A stretch of 64,000 bases of DNA from Biomphalaria glabrata (lineage: Eukaryota > Mollusca > Gastropoda > Planorbidae): contig NC_074711.1 of assembly GCF_947242115.1 (NCBI RefSeq), positions 254,501-318,500 of the forward strand, given 5' to 3'. A program made the translations under genes and the position numbers. Below the pieces are notes generated by a model, which ran no database searches, was not told the origin of the DNA, and saw nothing but the letters and a program-made list of their open reading frames with translations. Shown piece by piece: positions 47,201-57,600 of this stretch (positions within the stretch are counted from its first letter, which is position 1; the number at the start of each line of letters is the position of its first letter).

Positions 47201-50200
47201 CGCAGGTACCAGCTCAGAGCTAGTTGTCATGCTCCCTTCTGTGTTTTTCATAGAGTCGGACCTAAAGTCAGAAGAGAAATAAAAAGTCTTTATTTTTATT
47301 ATCTCATCTCCATCTCTTGTTATACATCTTTTAAAAACCACATATATATTCTAAAATTAATTTCTTGTTTTCTTTTCCTGAATACTATTTTCATATTGTG
47401 ACATATACAAATTTAGGGTCAAACATTGATAGGTCTAATGGCAGGTCATTTATCTATACAAAACTCAGCCTGTGCATCTTAATACCATTTGGTGAAGATA
47501 TTCTTTATGATTGCTAGTTAATATTTACTTAACAGTGTTATAGATTACAAGTCTTTCCAGTTCCTCAATTAATGACCCTTACTTTGACATTAGGTCTACC
47601 TTGTCATTTCCCTCTATAAGACTGTGCCTTGTCATTTCCCTTTTTGCCTATAAGTCTGTCTCTTTATTTCATTCTATACCTAAATTCTATCTTTTCATTT
47701 CTCTTTATGCTTTATGTCTACATGGCCAAGGATCCCTTGCAGTATGATAGTGGAGTGTGAGCTATAGATTGTGGATATAAAGATACACTCACACAACAAG
47801 AAAATTTACTTACGTCGTGACTTCAGACCCTGACCTATGTGTACGTTTTTTACCAAGTCGATCTAACTTTTCTTGAGCTTTTATGATTGGTCGAACAATA
47901 CTCTTTCTATGTTTATTGTACAAAGTCAGTTGTTGTTCTCGTCTGATAAAAAAAAAATTTCATGATTAAAATTGAATGTTTGCCATGATACAAAATAATC
48001 ATACAGAAAATATCAACATCATGCATAAGTAACAAGAGATAGTCTCAAAAAAAAAAATAATAATGAATGAAGAGCTGAAAATGATCCAAAATTATTTTAT
48101 ATAACTTTAAATCAATCTTGGGTTCAAAATTCATTTTTAGCATTGAACTTACCAATACTGGGCCTGATTTAAATAAGATATGCACTTCAAGGACCCAAAA
48201 TCATGTAGTCATTTTTTTTTTCATATTTTAACCCAATAGCTTCTATTTCCGTTAGAAAAAAAAACTTTCAAGGCCCTTAGCAAAGAGGGATAACCTGAAT
48301 TTAAAAAATCCTAAAAAATAGATATTTTGAAAAAATAATCAAACTTAAGATCTAATACTAAATAAACAAACAACTTTAAAAAATAGAACAATATGTTTAG
48401 TTTAAAAAAATATATACTTTTAATACCTTTAGAATATAAAAAAGCTTCAAAAATACTCATTTTATCAGGTGGGGGCTTATACACTAGGGTTTATGGGCCA
48501 TTTCATTTGAAAAATTATTTAAACAATAAAAATCTTCCAGATTTTACTAAAAATAGAATCAATAATCTTCACAATGATTTATAGTCATGCTTGCAATGAG
48601 ACTAGGAGAAATCTTCTATTTAAAAAAGTTTAAAGCAAGTAGGCCTATATTGAAAAAGGGGATTTTAGAAATGTTCTACAACAGTTTATGACAACAATGA
48701 CAGGAGAAAACGTTTCAGATTGCAGAAGGAACTAATGGGTTAATTATAATAACAGTTTATCTTAGCATAAATTCTAATACAAAACAGAAAGTGTTTTACA
48801 AATTATATATTTTACATGTAAGGAATATTCTACCTTAAAAATAAGATAAATATTCAGCTAATTTTTTTTTTCCAATGTGCAATATTTATATTCCAATATT
48901 TGGGAAACACTTATTTAGATACATCTATAATAGAATATTCTGTGCTTATGCTGTGGTTCATACAAAACATCTATATCAATAGTAAAATAGTAAGGCTTTC
49001 CAAAGTGGTAGTATACGCAACATTAAAGTTACTTTACTTGTATCTAAATGTGTATCCATTGAAAAAGAACATTTACAACAAAAATTAACATAAATATAAT
49101 ATAAATAAATATAACTGATATATAATCTTAGTAAAATTTAATTGTACAATATAAAGTAATTTTATTAATACGGCCATAAGAAAGTTTTTAAAAAATTTTT
49201 TAAAAAAAAAGGGACCAGATATGTGACTGCTCCTTGTCAGCAATTTGTGGGAGAGAATTAGACTAAAGCTCATAGCCCAAGTCATCACATCACAAAGCCA
49301 AAGTGGAGCTGGATAGGACACACCTTGAGAAAACCAGCTACTGATGTTGCAAGGTAGACACTTGATTGGAATCCGCAAGGAAAGAGGAAAGTGGGCAGAC
49401 CCATGCAAACCTGGAAGAGGTCAGGCATCAGTGAAGTTGAGGGTACTTGAATGACAGGTGAAGAAAGCTGCTCAGAACCGAGTTTGGTGGAGAGATGTGA
49501 TTGCAGCCCTATGCTCCCCTGGGAGTGCACAGGAATAAGTCAAGTCCTTGTCAGCGAGTCCTTTTGTGATATAACCCACAGGTTGAGAAAACGGTACGTG
49601 ACGTTTTGGCAACGGGACGTTTTGGCGCGAGCCGTTTTAGCGCGAGATATCATTTGACGATAATTTAATAAGCACGTAGCTTTTATAACAATGTTTATTT
49701 CACTCTACCATAATATTGTATGTATAGTATGAATTCTAACACCCTTCAGCGAATTTTTTTTTTTAATTATAAAGGTTTTGTTTATTTCATGAATATAGGT
49801 CTATAATAAGTCAGATTCCTGAATGGTAATGACATGCTATATGTGAGTTCTGCTAATCGCACTGGATGACATTTTTGGTGTTCATTCCAAAAGATTTTTG
49901 TTTTATTAGACATTTGTGTAATATACGAACTAGCTAAGTGTCACACTTTAATATATAACAAAAACCATGTTAACATCTAAAACTCTATTACGCTGAATGA
50001 CAACAATAACTCCACACATAGTAAAGATCAAGACACGGAATGTGGTCAGTACAAACGGTCAGTACAAACTCTAACGTGAATCCACAAATATAAACAAACA
50101 CTTTGGGCGACAATAGATAGAAACAAATTCACGACACTAAGATACTTTGAAAAGATATATTTTGAGAAATTGGGTAAGGGTGATTTGGGTGACACATCTC

Positions 50201-52625
50201 GCATTGACACAAATGAAGACAAGACCAGCACCGAGCACTGGTCGTTGGCGTCATGTGTCTGGCAATCATCTCATTGGGAATGGTCATTACATGTGACACC
50301 TATCCCGCCCCCTCTCTTCTGCTCACATTTCACTCCTTGTATATACTCTTTCCTCCACCCCTCCCCTCTCTCATGCGTAAAACCAATTCTAGCGACTTAG
50401 GCAAATAACCATGGTGTCTATGTATACTTAAAGTATTTTGAGAAACATGGTACATGTATTATATTTTTACTTATTATTAGCAAGTGTTTGGCATGTATGG
50501 CTGGAGATACCTTACAGTCATTAAATAAACAAATGTTAATGTAAACAAATAATTGCATTAATTTTTAGTCTATCATCGTTTCATTTTGTTTTTTATTTTT
50601 ATTTTTAATTTTAAAGTATTATCTTAAAAAACTTTTTGAAAGTAAAAGTGTGCCTCTTAATAAACACACATACACAAGCCAAAATATTTATTAAAGAAAA
50701 TGATGTGAAAAACAAACACACATTTACATTTAGTACGTGAAAAATATGTCTTAACACAAACACTCATGCAAAACATAGATATGAATAATTCTTTTAAAAG
50801 AAATAATACAATAAACGTACATAACGTATTTCGCGCCAAAACGTCCCATCACCAAAACGACCTTCGCGCCAAAACGGCTGCGCCAAAATGTCCTGCTTCG
50901 TGAGAAAAGCACCCCTAAAACATTGTAAAGCATGACTAACATTAACACCAAAGAACATGTCCTTACTTGATGAGCTCCTGTTCTCTCTTTTCCAGTTGCA
51001 TCATACAAGCTGTTAATTCCATATACAAATTGTTAGCACACTCCAACTTGCTTTCATAATGCTCTCTGACATCTTGTGCATGTCTAAACAAAATAATTAA
51101 CATATTGAAACATAATAGTTAACACTTCATAGCAACAAATAATGGAAATATCCAAATTTACTATATGTTTAGTCAAAGTCTATATAGATACAAGTCAGGG
51201 CATGAGATAATTAAAAATATAATTGTCAAGCTTATTATGTCTTACTTAAAAATAAAACAAAGTACTTAAAAGTCAAATGAAAAAAAAAATTCAGTTGCAT
51301 AAATAAATGATCTTAATTTCATGAGAAAGAAAAAAAAAACAAATACTCTCCATACAAAATACCTTAACCCTTCTTTTCTTCTTTTTATAAGCTCTTCTTC
51401 TAGCTGCGGTAAGTTGGAACCTTCAGCTTTCATTTTTTGGAAATTTGCACGAATCTCTTTCCTCCTAATTTCCTAAGCAAAAAAAGGTTTAAATATTTTC
51501 TTATATTTTTTAATATATATATAGTAGAAGAAAAAAAAAGAAATAATGAAAAAATATTTAGATAGGAATTGGTTCACTTTAAGAACTAATGACATTAGAA
51601 GATAAGCCAGAGCTGGAACAGAAAGGAGTTAAATTTGCTTTTTTTTTTGCATTAGGTCAAATTATTTCAACGCCATTCATGGTCAGAATAAGAAGTTTGA
51701 ATAGAGTCTGAAAGAAGGTCACCATTACTACCATATAGCAGCAGGGATACTTGCAGTGTAAAAGCTTTTCTCTCTCAGAGTGTAAAAGAAGGCTAGAAAA
51801 TAAGAGGCTGTCTCTTTTTTTTTTATATGAAGAAAGCTTAGAAGCTTTGCATTGGTTGAAAAAAGTTTTTTTAATCATTCAAAGCACAAGTTCACTTCTG
51901 GCTCTAGCATTGCTATCACACAGCTACATTAAGTACAAAGCCAACTTCTGATGACAAACCAAGAGGCTGATACTAGAGTAATATCAATTCTTTGTACCCA
52001 CCTAGGAGAAGGAAACTTCTGAATTGAAACCTCTGCTGCCTTGCAGCTATACCGAATCATGAGAAAGGTTTCGAGAGTTGACCCTGAGAAAAAATCAGGA
52101 GACTGCAACCACTGATACCAAACTGTATCAGCACTTGCCACTCCTTTGGATACATCAGCTGCATGGAGAGGAAAGCAATATCATTCTGACCACAGCTGAT
52201 GCCCAGGCATTCATCTTATTTCAATGAGATGATCCATAGTTGCTTTGTGACTGAAAGAGGCCATGATGTATTAAATATGTACTGTTAAACGTTAAATGCC
52301 ATAAAAAGACAAATTTTCTAGCAGAATATGACAAGTCAGGAAGCCATCTGCTCTTTGCTCAAATAATAATGTATATATATATATATGCATTATGCACAAA
52401 GGCAGGTTTTTCATCTGTATATTTTAATTGGGAAAATGAGAACACCTCAGATAATTTCTTAAGAGTTTCTTGTTGATAATGACAGAACCCATAGTGTCAA
52501 TCAGTAAAGGACTTACTTGAGATTCAGAAAAGTCCTCCCGACTGAACCGAAGTAATTCAGCAGAGGCAATCTCAAGGTGCATGAGAATTTGTCTAAATGA
52601 TGGTCTATTTCTGGGCTTTGCACTC
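41194..52625 (-). CDS. MAP3K13: DLK/LZK MAP3K (MAP3K12/13), 3' portion, possibly a pseudogene
   Basis: Dual leucine zipper kinase: a neuronal MAP3K that activates JNK/p38 in axon injury and growth signalling (Drosophila wallenda, worm dlk-1). Seven exons were found: 52517-52625, 51363-51472, 50967-51083, 47814-47942, 46280-47261, 42993-43301 and 41194-41284. They encode the end of the kinase domain, the coiled-coil/zipper region, a long low-complexity region, the conserved [13 protein letters not shown] block and a terminal [17 protein letters not shown] segment that matches the vertebrate LZK C-terminus. Phases match from the first to the sixth exon. The last exon needs a phase-2 partner, so one small exon is unseen. 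Exon 46280-47261 has three in-frame stops. The rest of the kinase domain is not visible between 52625 and the next gene. Confidence 0.88.
42290..42462 (-). mobile_element. SINE family 1 copy
   Basis: GGGGCAGATGATATAAAGGTC, TTTCTATGACAGATGGTTAAC, AAGCGAAACACTCACTCTGCC ending in a C-run (complement of the tRNA-like head). In the DLK terminal intron. Confidence 0.7.
42838..42985 (+). mobile_element. SINE family 2 copy
   Basis: GGGCTGCCTGGTCACGTGGT, CTGGACTGTTATTCC, CCCTGGTTCAAACTTTGCC, then CATCATCCTGCAGGAGG and TTCAAATCTGAAGGTACATC. It abuts the donor of DLK exon 42993-43301, leaving only a few intronic bases between. Confidence 0.8.
42993..43301 (-). CDS. MAP3K13: DLK exon: conserved C-terminal block
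   Basis: 309 bp, phase 0-0, acceptor CCCCACAG, donor GTAAGT. Contains [18 protein letters not shown] (compare RQSLSTFSSEN...DGEE) and [19 protein letters not shown] (compare DGLSDKECAVRRVKTQM of LZK). Intact. Confidence 0.9.
43505..43630 (+). mobile_element. SINE family 2 copy, decayed
   Basis: TTAGCAGTGTGGTCTGTGC, CCCTGGGTTCAAACC, TCATCCTGCAGGATG, GAACTAGGAGG. Located in the intron just upstream of DLK exon 42993-43301. Confidence 0.65.
45297..45490. repeat. diverged tandem duplication, about 100 bp x 2
   Basis: AAAGGCCAAGGCATGGTGG at 45299 and AAAGGCCAAGTTGTGGTGG at 45400 head two related units with AAATCTTTT and TTATGA(T/C)CA blocks. A short GGATGAAATGACCA-type tandem repeat follows at 45899-45952. 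Confidence 0.7.
46280..47261 (-). CDS. MAP3K13: DLK large exon with three in-frame stops
   Basis: 982 bp between acceptor CTTTAG and donor GTTAGT. One frame, set by the upstream exon and agreeing with the downstream one, is protein-like throughout: [17 protein letters not shown] near its start (compare the KTRHRKASAKGS block of DLK), a Ser-rich middle with repeated KHSPxSK ([17 protein letters not shown]), and [16 protein letters not shown] near its end. It is interrupted by TGA at 47099-47101, TAA at 46610-46612 and TGA at 46604-46606. No splice pair with suitable phase removes them. Either a decayed copy, an allele, or separate alternative ends. Confidence 0.75.
47814..47942 (-). CDS. MAP3K13: DLK exon after the first zipper
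   Basis: 129 bp, acceptor TTTTATCAG, donor GTAAGT. Peptide [20 protein letters not shown] followed by [20 protein letters not shown]. Basic; intact. The preceding 3-kb intron houses a LINE remnant and an inverted-repeat transposon. Confidence 0.88.
49205..49545 (+). mobile_element. LINE 3'-end remnant
   Basis: Plus-strand translation in broken frames resembles the reverse transcriptase C-terminus: [32 protein letters not shown], then [19 protein letters not shown]. Different lineage from 32880 and 57177. In a DLK intron. Confidence 0.8.
49594..50904. mobile_element. non-autonomous DNA element with GACGTTTTGGCGC ends
   Basis: The left end has three spaced copies of (G)GACGTTTTGGC or CCGTTTTAGCGCGAG within 60 bp. 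The right end has four in inverted orientation (GCGCCAAAACGTCCC, ACCAAAACGACC, GCGCCAAAACGGC, GCGCCAAAATGTCC). The 1.3-kb AT-rich interior has no transposase-like frame. Exact termini and target duplication were not settled. Confidence 0.65.
50967..51472 (-). CDS. MAP3K13: DLK exons: coiled-coil / leucine zipper region
   Basis: Exons 51363-51472 and 50967-51083. Highly charged helical sequence: [71 protein letters not shown]. It corresponds to the vertebrate KSEGTC...EEELVMRRREELRHALD...NNLYMEL segment that mediates dimerisation and activation. Both exons are intact. Confidence 0.92.
51985..52290 (+). repeat. dispersed repeat R5, copy 2
   Basis: CTCTGCTGCCTTGCAGCTAT, GAGAAAGGTTTCGAG, AGGAGACTGCAACC shared with 28020-28175; longer here. 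Intronic in DLK, between exons 52517-52625 and 51363-51472. Confidence 0.7.
52517..52625 (-). CDS. MAP3K13: DLK exon: end of kinase domain
   Basis: 109 bp, phase 2 in and 0 out, acceptor TTTTTTTCAG, donor GTAAGT. Peptide [20 protein letters not shown] then [16 protein letters not shown], closely matching subdomain XI of MAP3K12/13 ([11 protein letters not shown]...HLDIASADVL). It is the first recognisable kinase exon; everything N-terminal, including the HRD and DFG motifs, is missing from the window. Confidence 0.93.
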
Positions 52626-53324
52626 CTGAAAAAAAGAAAAAGATATTTTCCATTAAAATAATTCTTTGGTGATGACCCTTTTTTTTTTTAAAGGAGTAGG
52701 TTGATGATTTATTTTTTAAATTTCATGTATATAGAGAGTGTGGTAACCTATGCATACAAATTTTTGCCAGTAAATACAAAGAAAAACATTTGAACAGTTT
52801 ACATTAAGATATAAAATGTTGATTAGATTAAAAACCTGAATAATAGTTATAAATTAATGTAAAATATACTACAACAATGCAACGAAGATGATAACCAGTT
52901 CCCACTTCTTAAACTTTCCTCAAGATCTTACTGTGTAATGTTATTCCTTGATTTATTGTTTGTTTGTTTTAAGTGGATCCTGTTAATTTTTTAACATAAT
53001 TATACCATAAGAGATTATTAAAGTACCCAGAGATCCAATCAACAGATCAACATAGCTTTATCTTTTTGGTATAAGGGGCAACTGCTATAGTCAAGGCTGT
53101 GAATTTTTTGCCTAATGTGTTTCAAATAATAAAGTCTGCTGTTGTGTAAATGTAAATCTTTCATAGTAACCTTTATTTCAATATATGTGGACTTAACTAA
53201 AACCTTTGACACTGTGAACAGAGAAAGTTTCTTGAAGATCATGTCAAATTATTATAAATGCACCCAAAAAAAAAATCATTAAACTATGGTGATGCTCTTT
53301 TGTTATATATATGTGTGGATTGTT

Positions 53325-53465
53325 CTTTCAGAATTGAAGATTACTACATCCTAGCCCAAATCTCCTGCAGGATAGTGGGGGATGGCAGCTGGCAGGGCTC
53401 AAACCTTGTCCATTGTTAGGACAGTTCAGAGCCCATGACCAAACAGTCCTCTCAATGGCATGAAA
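53325..53465 (-). mobile_element. SINE family 2 copy
   Basis: Reverse orientation: CCCAAATCTCCTGCAGGATA, GGCTCAAACC, ACAGTTCAGAGCCCATGACC (complement of the head). Upstream of the last visible DLK kinase exon. Confidence 0.75.
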
Positions 53466-53707
53466 GCATGTGTCCAGGAGAGAAATTCATCAAATATTGA
53501 TTTGCAAAACAGTATCCAATGGTTGCATATATACTTAACGAAAGTAATGTATGGAATAAATATAAGATTTAAATCCTATGACGTTGTTTCAATTCCAGAC
53601 ATCACAAAGTAGCTAATGATTGTTATGAAGGTTTAATTTACTCAAGAGGAATTATCTAATAGAAGATTGTATTAATTTAAAGTCTCGTATTAGTATTATT
53701 ACTCACA

Positions 53708-54786
53708 CAGACCTGCCTACCAAAAAAAGTCCAAATGCGTAACGCTGATGGTCAAAGTGCGTATTTTGGCACCACGATGCGTAACACTTACGCGATCCAC
53801 TATTTTGTCATATATATATATATATATATATAATATTAGATCTACATGTCATGATTAGATCTACAATCTAAATCTAGATCAATACAACAATAGAGATGAT
53901 ATCTAGACTAGATCTATGTCTATATAATGAATATTATCTACTCTAGATCTGGGCTCAAGAGTATTACCAATGCTGTGGATCCACTACAAACGTAGCGCTA
54001 CTCCAAACTTTCGTAGGCCTACCTTCATCCTTGATTGGCTTGATCTATTCTATACTAAGACTAAGAATCTAGTCTAGATCAAGACTAGATGGTAGTAGAT
54101 GTTATTGATCTAGATCTAGTCAATCTAAATCATACTACAACTAAATTGGATCTAGATCTAGATTGTAGAGTAATGTAGAGAATCATGACATAACGTAATG
54201 AATAGCTAGAAAGCTGCTAGATCTATTCCTGTATAACATTAATAACAAGTTATCTAGATTCTAGATCTAGAATCCTAATCTAGACTAGATATCTACAATG
54301 TCACTCAATGTGTTTTGAATCGATAGCATTTCGATATTTTTTTCTATACAAATGAATACGAGAATCAGGGATTCAACATAATTAATTTCTACTAATGAAC
54401 TTACAAAAAAAAAAAAAAAAGTCACGTTGGTGTATCAGCTAACTGACAGTACCAACCCGCCACTCCCCCACTCTCGCGTTCTTCATTTCTAGACTAAATC
54501 TAATTGCTTTTAAGAACCAATCAACGTATAGATCTAGACACAATGTGTTCCCCCACCTTTTCTGTTCCTCCCCCCCCCCCCAACCGTGACCTCCGTGACC
54601 CAACAGGACGGCTTAGCGTGACCTCCGTGACCGCTCGTAAGCTAGTCAGGAGGAGTAGGACACTAGAAAAAAAAAGGATACGAAATGCGTAACGCGATGG
54701 GTTAAATGCGTATTTGCGTACTGACGGTCATTTTTGGGAGATTTTGCGTAACGAATAAGCATTTTGCGTAACGGTAGGCAGGTCTG
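53708..54786. mobile_element. 1.08-kb DNA element with 14-bp TIRs and 6-bp target duplication
   Basis: Perfect terminal inverted repeats CAGACCTGCCTACC; flanks CTCACA at 53702-53707 and 54787-54792 are identical. Subterminal zones hold multiple GCGTAAC/GTGCGTA words (likely transposase-binding repeats). The interior is rich in AGATCT palindromes. Superfamily not assigned: the CAG start is hAT-like but a 6-bp duplication is not. Confidence 0.88.
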
Positions 54787-54867
54787 CTCACAGCTTAAAT
54801 AGAATAAAATCTAATAAATTTTAGAAACAATATAAAAAAATCCCAATCAATAAAGTAAAAAAAAGTT

Positions 54868-55165
54868 TGTTGTACTCCTTTTCAGACCTTGTGATCTATA
54901 GAGCAGATGATGTAAGTATCATCTAATTCTATGGCCAACAGTTAACAAGGGTGTCAGGTGGCCAGCACAACAACCAACCAACCACATTTACTTTCCCCAA
55001 CTAATGTCAAGTAGGCCTACCCATATGATTAGGGTTGGGTGGATTCAGAGGCGTCCTAAAAATCCAGTTCAGAAGTAAGTTCAAACACCAGCTTTTACTG
55101 AGATTTGAACCCAAAACCTCTTGGTTCAGAAGCCAAGCACATTTAAAAACTCAGCTACCACCCTG
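54868..55165 (-). mobile_element. SINE family 1 copy, longest
   Basis: CCTTTTCAGACCTTGTGATC, GAGCAGATGATG, GGCCAGCACAACAACC, then GGATTCAGAGGCGTCC, TTTGAACCCAAAACCTC (complement of a B box) and TTGGTTCAGAAGCCAAGCAC (complement of the A-box arm). Confidence 0.85.
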
Positions 55166-55189
55166 CTCAATTATAAAATGTCTAATAGA

Positions 55190-55540
55190 TCTAATGAAAA
55201 TTGCAATTTAAAAATTAATCTGCTATCATATTATCTAGACCTAGATCTTGGAGTATCCTGTCTAGTCTCTACTCTAGATTTTTCTACTAGATCTAGATCT
55301 AGAATCATTTAGATTACATTTCTACAACTAGACCAGACTTTAGACTAGTAATATTTAATTATGAGTATGAGGCTAGTAGTAGTACAACTACTCACAGTAC
55401 TAGTAAGTAGTACTACTACTAGATCTACTTACTACTTAGACAGTATTTAGTTTATTTAGACCAGATGACTATAGAGTCTAGTAATAGATCAGATGATCTA
55501 ACTAGATACATCTACCAGAATAAACCAGATTCATTTAAAA
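55190..55540. repeat. AGATCT/CTAGAT-rich island
   Basis: Same texture as 21010-22140: TAGATCTAGATCTAGA, TACTACTACTAGATC and similar. No gene. Positions 55540-56040 show nothing further. Confidence 0.6.
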
Positions 55541-56044
55541 TTTATTACCGAAATCGTCAGTTAATTACCGTCAGTTAGAATCTGTTTACTAATCTCAATT
55601 GCAAGAGAATCAACAGAATCATCTAGACTTGATATGGGAATTTGAAATCTATCAATTTTCCCTGAATTCTATGACAAACATTGAGTGTTGCCATTTCTTT
55701 TATTTTAGATCTAAATATTAATGTCACTGTTTTTGTTTACAATGAATCATGAAAGGAATCTACCTAGGAGTAGGACACTAGGTCTATTCGTGATTTCAAA
55801 ACAAATGAGTTGACTGTATGTAAGCTTAAAAAGTTTTTTCTTTTTAAAAGCCACGAAATTAAACTAAATTATCAGTTACCAAGGATATTTTTCAATACAT
55901 CAATAGGTTTTATTTAATTTAAAGATTAAACGTATTTTAATATCCCGAATTTCATTTTCTTTGTCAGTTTTCTGTAGATCTATTCTTCTTACATAGATTC
56001 TAGATGTATGGCGCAACTAGATCTAAATCCTCCCCACCCCCATT

Positions 56045-56345
56045 TTTTTTTCCGCGGAAACGCTTCAAAGACCAGCTTAGGCGTCAACTTTCCTTGGCTG
56101 ACAGAAGAGAGCACCTGGTTGCATGCGGCCTCAGAACGAGACAGCTGGAGGTCACTTACGAAGGCAGCGGGATACACATTTTAAAACCAATAGAAAATCT
56201 GCTGTCGAGGACAAACGCAGACGGCGAAAAGAAAATCTAAATCGACCACCTGCGGACAATGGTTATGCTTTGCCTGGATGTGGCAAAATATGGGAATAAC
56301 TGCATTCCTCACTGATCTTCGGACTCGAAGACTAGCCTTATTATT
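56045..56345 (+). mobile_element. LINE 3'-end remnant with zinc-finger tail
   Basis: Translates in pieces to KRFKDQLRRQLSLAD, LQASERDSWRSL-like sequence, NRKSAVEDKRRRRKENLNRP and PADNGYA, then LLTDLRTRRLALLLL and a (TTA)n tail. The C2H2-like motif expected in this LINE family (CPxCGK) survives only as GCGK. Confidence 0.82.
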
Positions 56346-56559
56346 ATTAGCAGGATGTCCAAAGAGTGGCCTTTTTTTCCTAGTGCAGCCAGCTTTGCTT
56401 TGGACGACCCTTTCTTTGTGCTCCCTTCAGTGCCTCTCGACTTTCGACCCATAAAAAATGTTTGGGATCTACCTTTGAGCTGCTTACAAAATTAGTGCTG
56501 AATGTAAAGAAAGGATCCTGTTTTGAAAATTTCGATTTCACCAATGCCCATTGTCCTTT

Positions 56560-57600
56560 TCTTTTTAAAGCTATATTATAGGCAGCATTACTTAGGGAAT
56601 TTAGGTGCCCTTACTACCAAGGCATCAGCATGCCTACTTTTCAATGTTTACCTGCAAGTGTTTTATATTGTTACGAATCTCGCTATCCAGGCTCTCTTCA
56701 AACTGCACCACACGACACAACGAACTTAAAGAACCTCACAACTCAGGGCTCCAAAGTAAAAGTAGCAATTTAATTTCAAATACAATACAACACTGTACAG
56801 TTGGCAACAATATTACACAAACTGTCCAAAAACCTAGCCTTGCTCCGCCTGAATTCACACACCGTACTGTTTCTAACTTCGCCTAGTACTGGTCACATTG
56901 CGAGGTAACGTGAAGTCCAGTCTTTCTGACACACTCGCTCTTATATACTGTCTCTACTGGCCTTCTAGAATCGGATGGAACGTTCTTGACCACTCAGAAT
57001 GATCACAATCGCCGTGACTTGCGTGCGTAATATTTACACACAGGTCGTTGCCGAACTAGCATGTACTGTCACTGGTCACAGTTGACCGCTCGTCCTGCGC
57101 TGGACTGGGGCGATTTGCGTCGCCTGACTACACACACACCACTACCCCCATCTGTTCCACCACCAGGTTTATAACAATATGCTTGTGAGTCTTGGACACT
57201 GACTGCAGAGCTAGAGAGGAGGATCCTAGCAATGGAATTGAGCTGCTACAGAAGGATCCTGGGTATCACATTTAAAACCGCATCACAAAGATATTAGAGG
57301 CAGGGATACTGCAGCGATTAGACCCCATGATGACCTGCTATCATAAAAAAACTTGAGCTAAAAATCTATGGCTATATTACAAAGTCTTCGAGGCTCGCTA
57401 AGACCTTCCTTCAGGGAACAGTACCAGGAAAAAGAAGAAGAGGCAGAAAGAAAGTGATGGAAAGATAAAGTACATAAAAGAATAGATGGGCCTGCCATTG
57501 AAAGAGGTTCTAAGGTAAAAGACTAGTGGAAAGGAGAAAGATGGTGAACAAATCTTGCATGGTGCCCCAATGGTCTAACAGAATAAGGGATAGGTAAAGA
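56560..57600 (+). mobile_element. RTE/BovB-type LINE remnant, split by a solo LTR
   Basis: After the LTR the plus strand reads YACESWTLTAELERRILAME, LSCYRRILGI, SSRLAKTFLQGTVPGKRRRG and MVPQWSNRIRDR, the C-terminus of a BovB/RTE reverse transcriptase. The part before 56665 is more decayed. The LTR at 56669-57176 interrupts the conserved LYxCExWTL motif. Same family as 32880-33243. Confidence 0.82.
56669..57176. mobile_element. solo LTR, Ty3/Gypsy-like, about 508 bp
   Basis: Starts TGTTACGAATCTCGCTATCC, ends GTTTATAACA, flanked by ATAT (56665-56668 and 57177-57180). Inserted inside the LINE remnant, so it is younger than that LINE. Sister of 26245-26717. A fossil; no internal region adjoins it. 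Confidence 0.75.
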
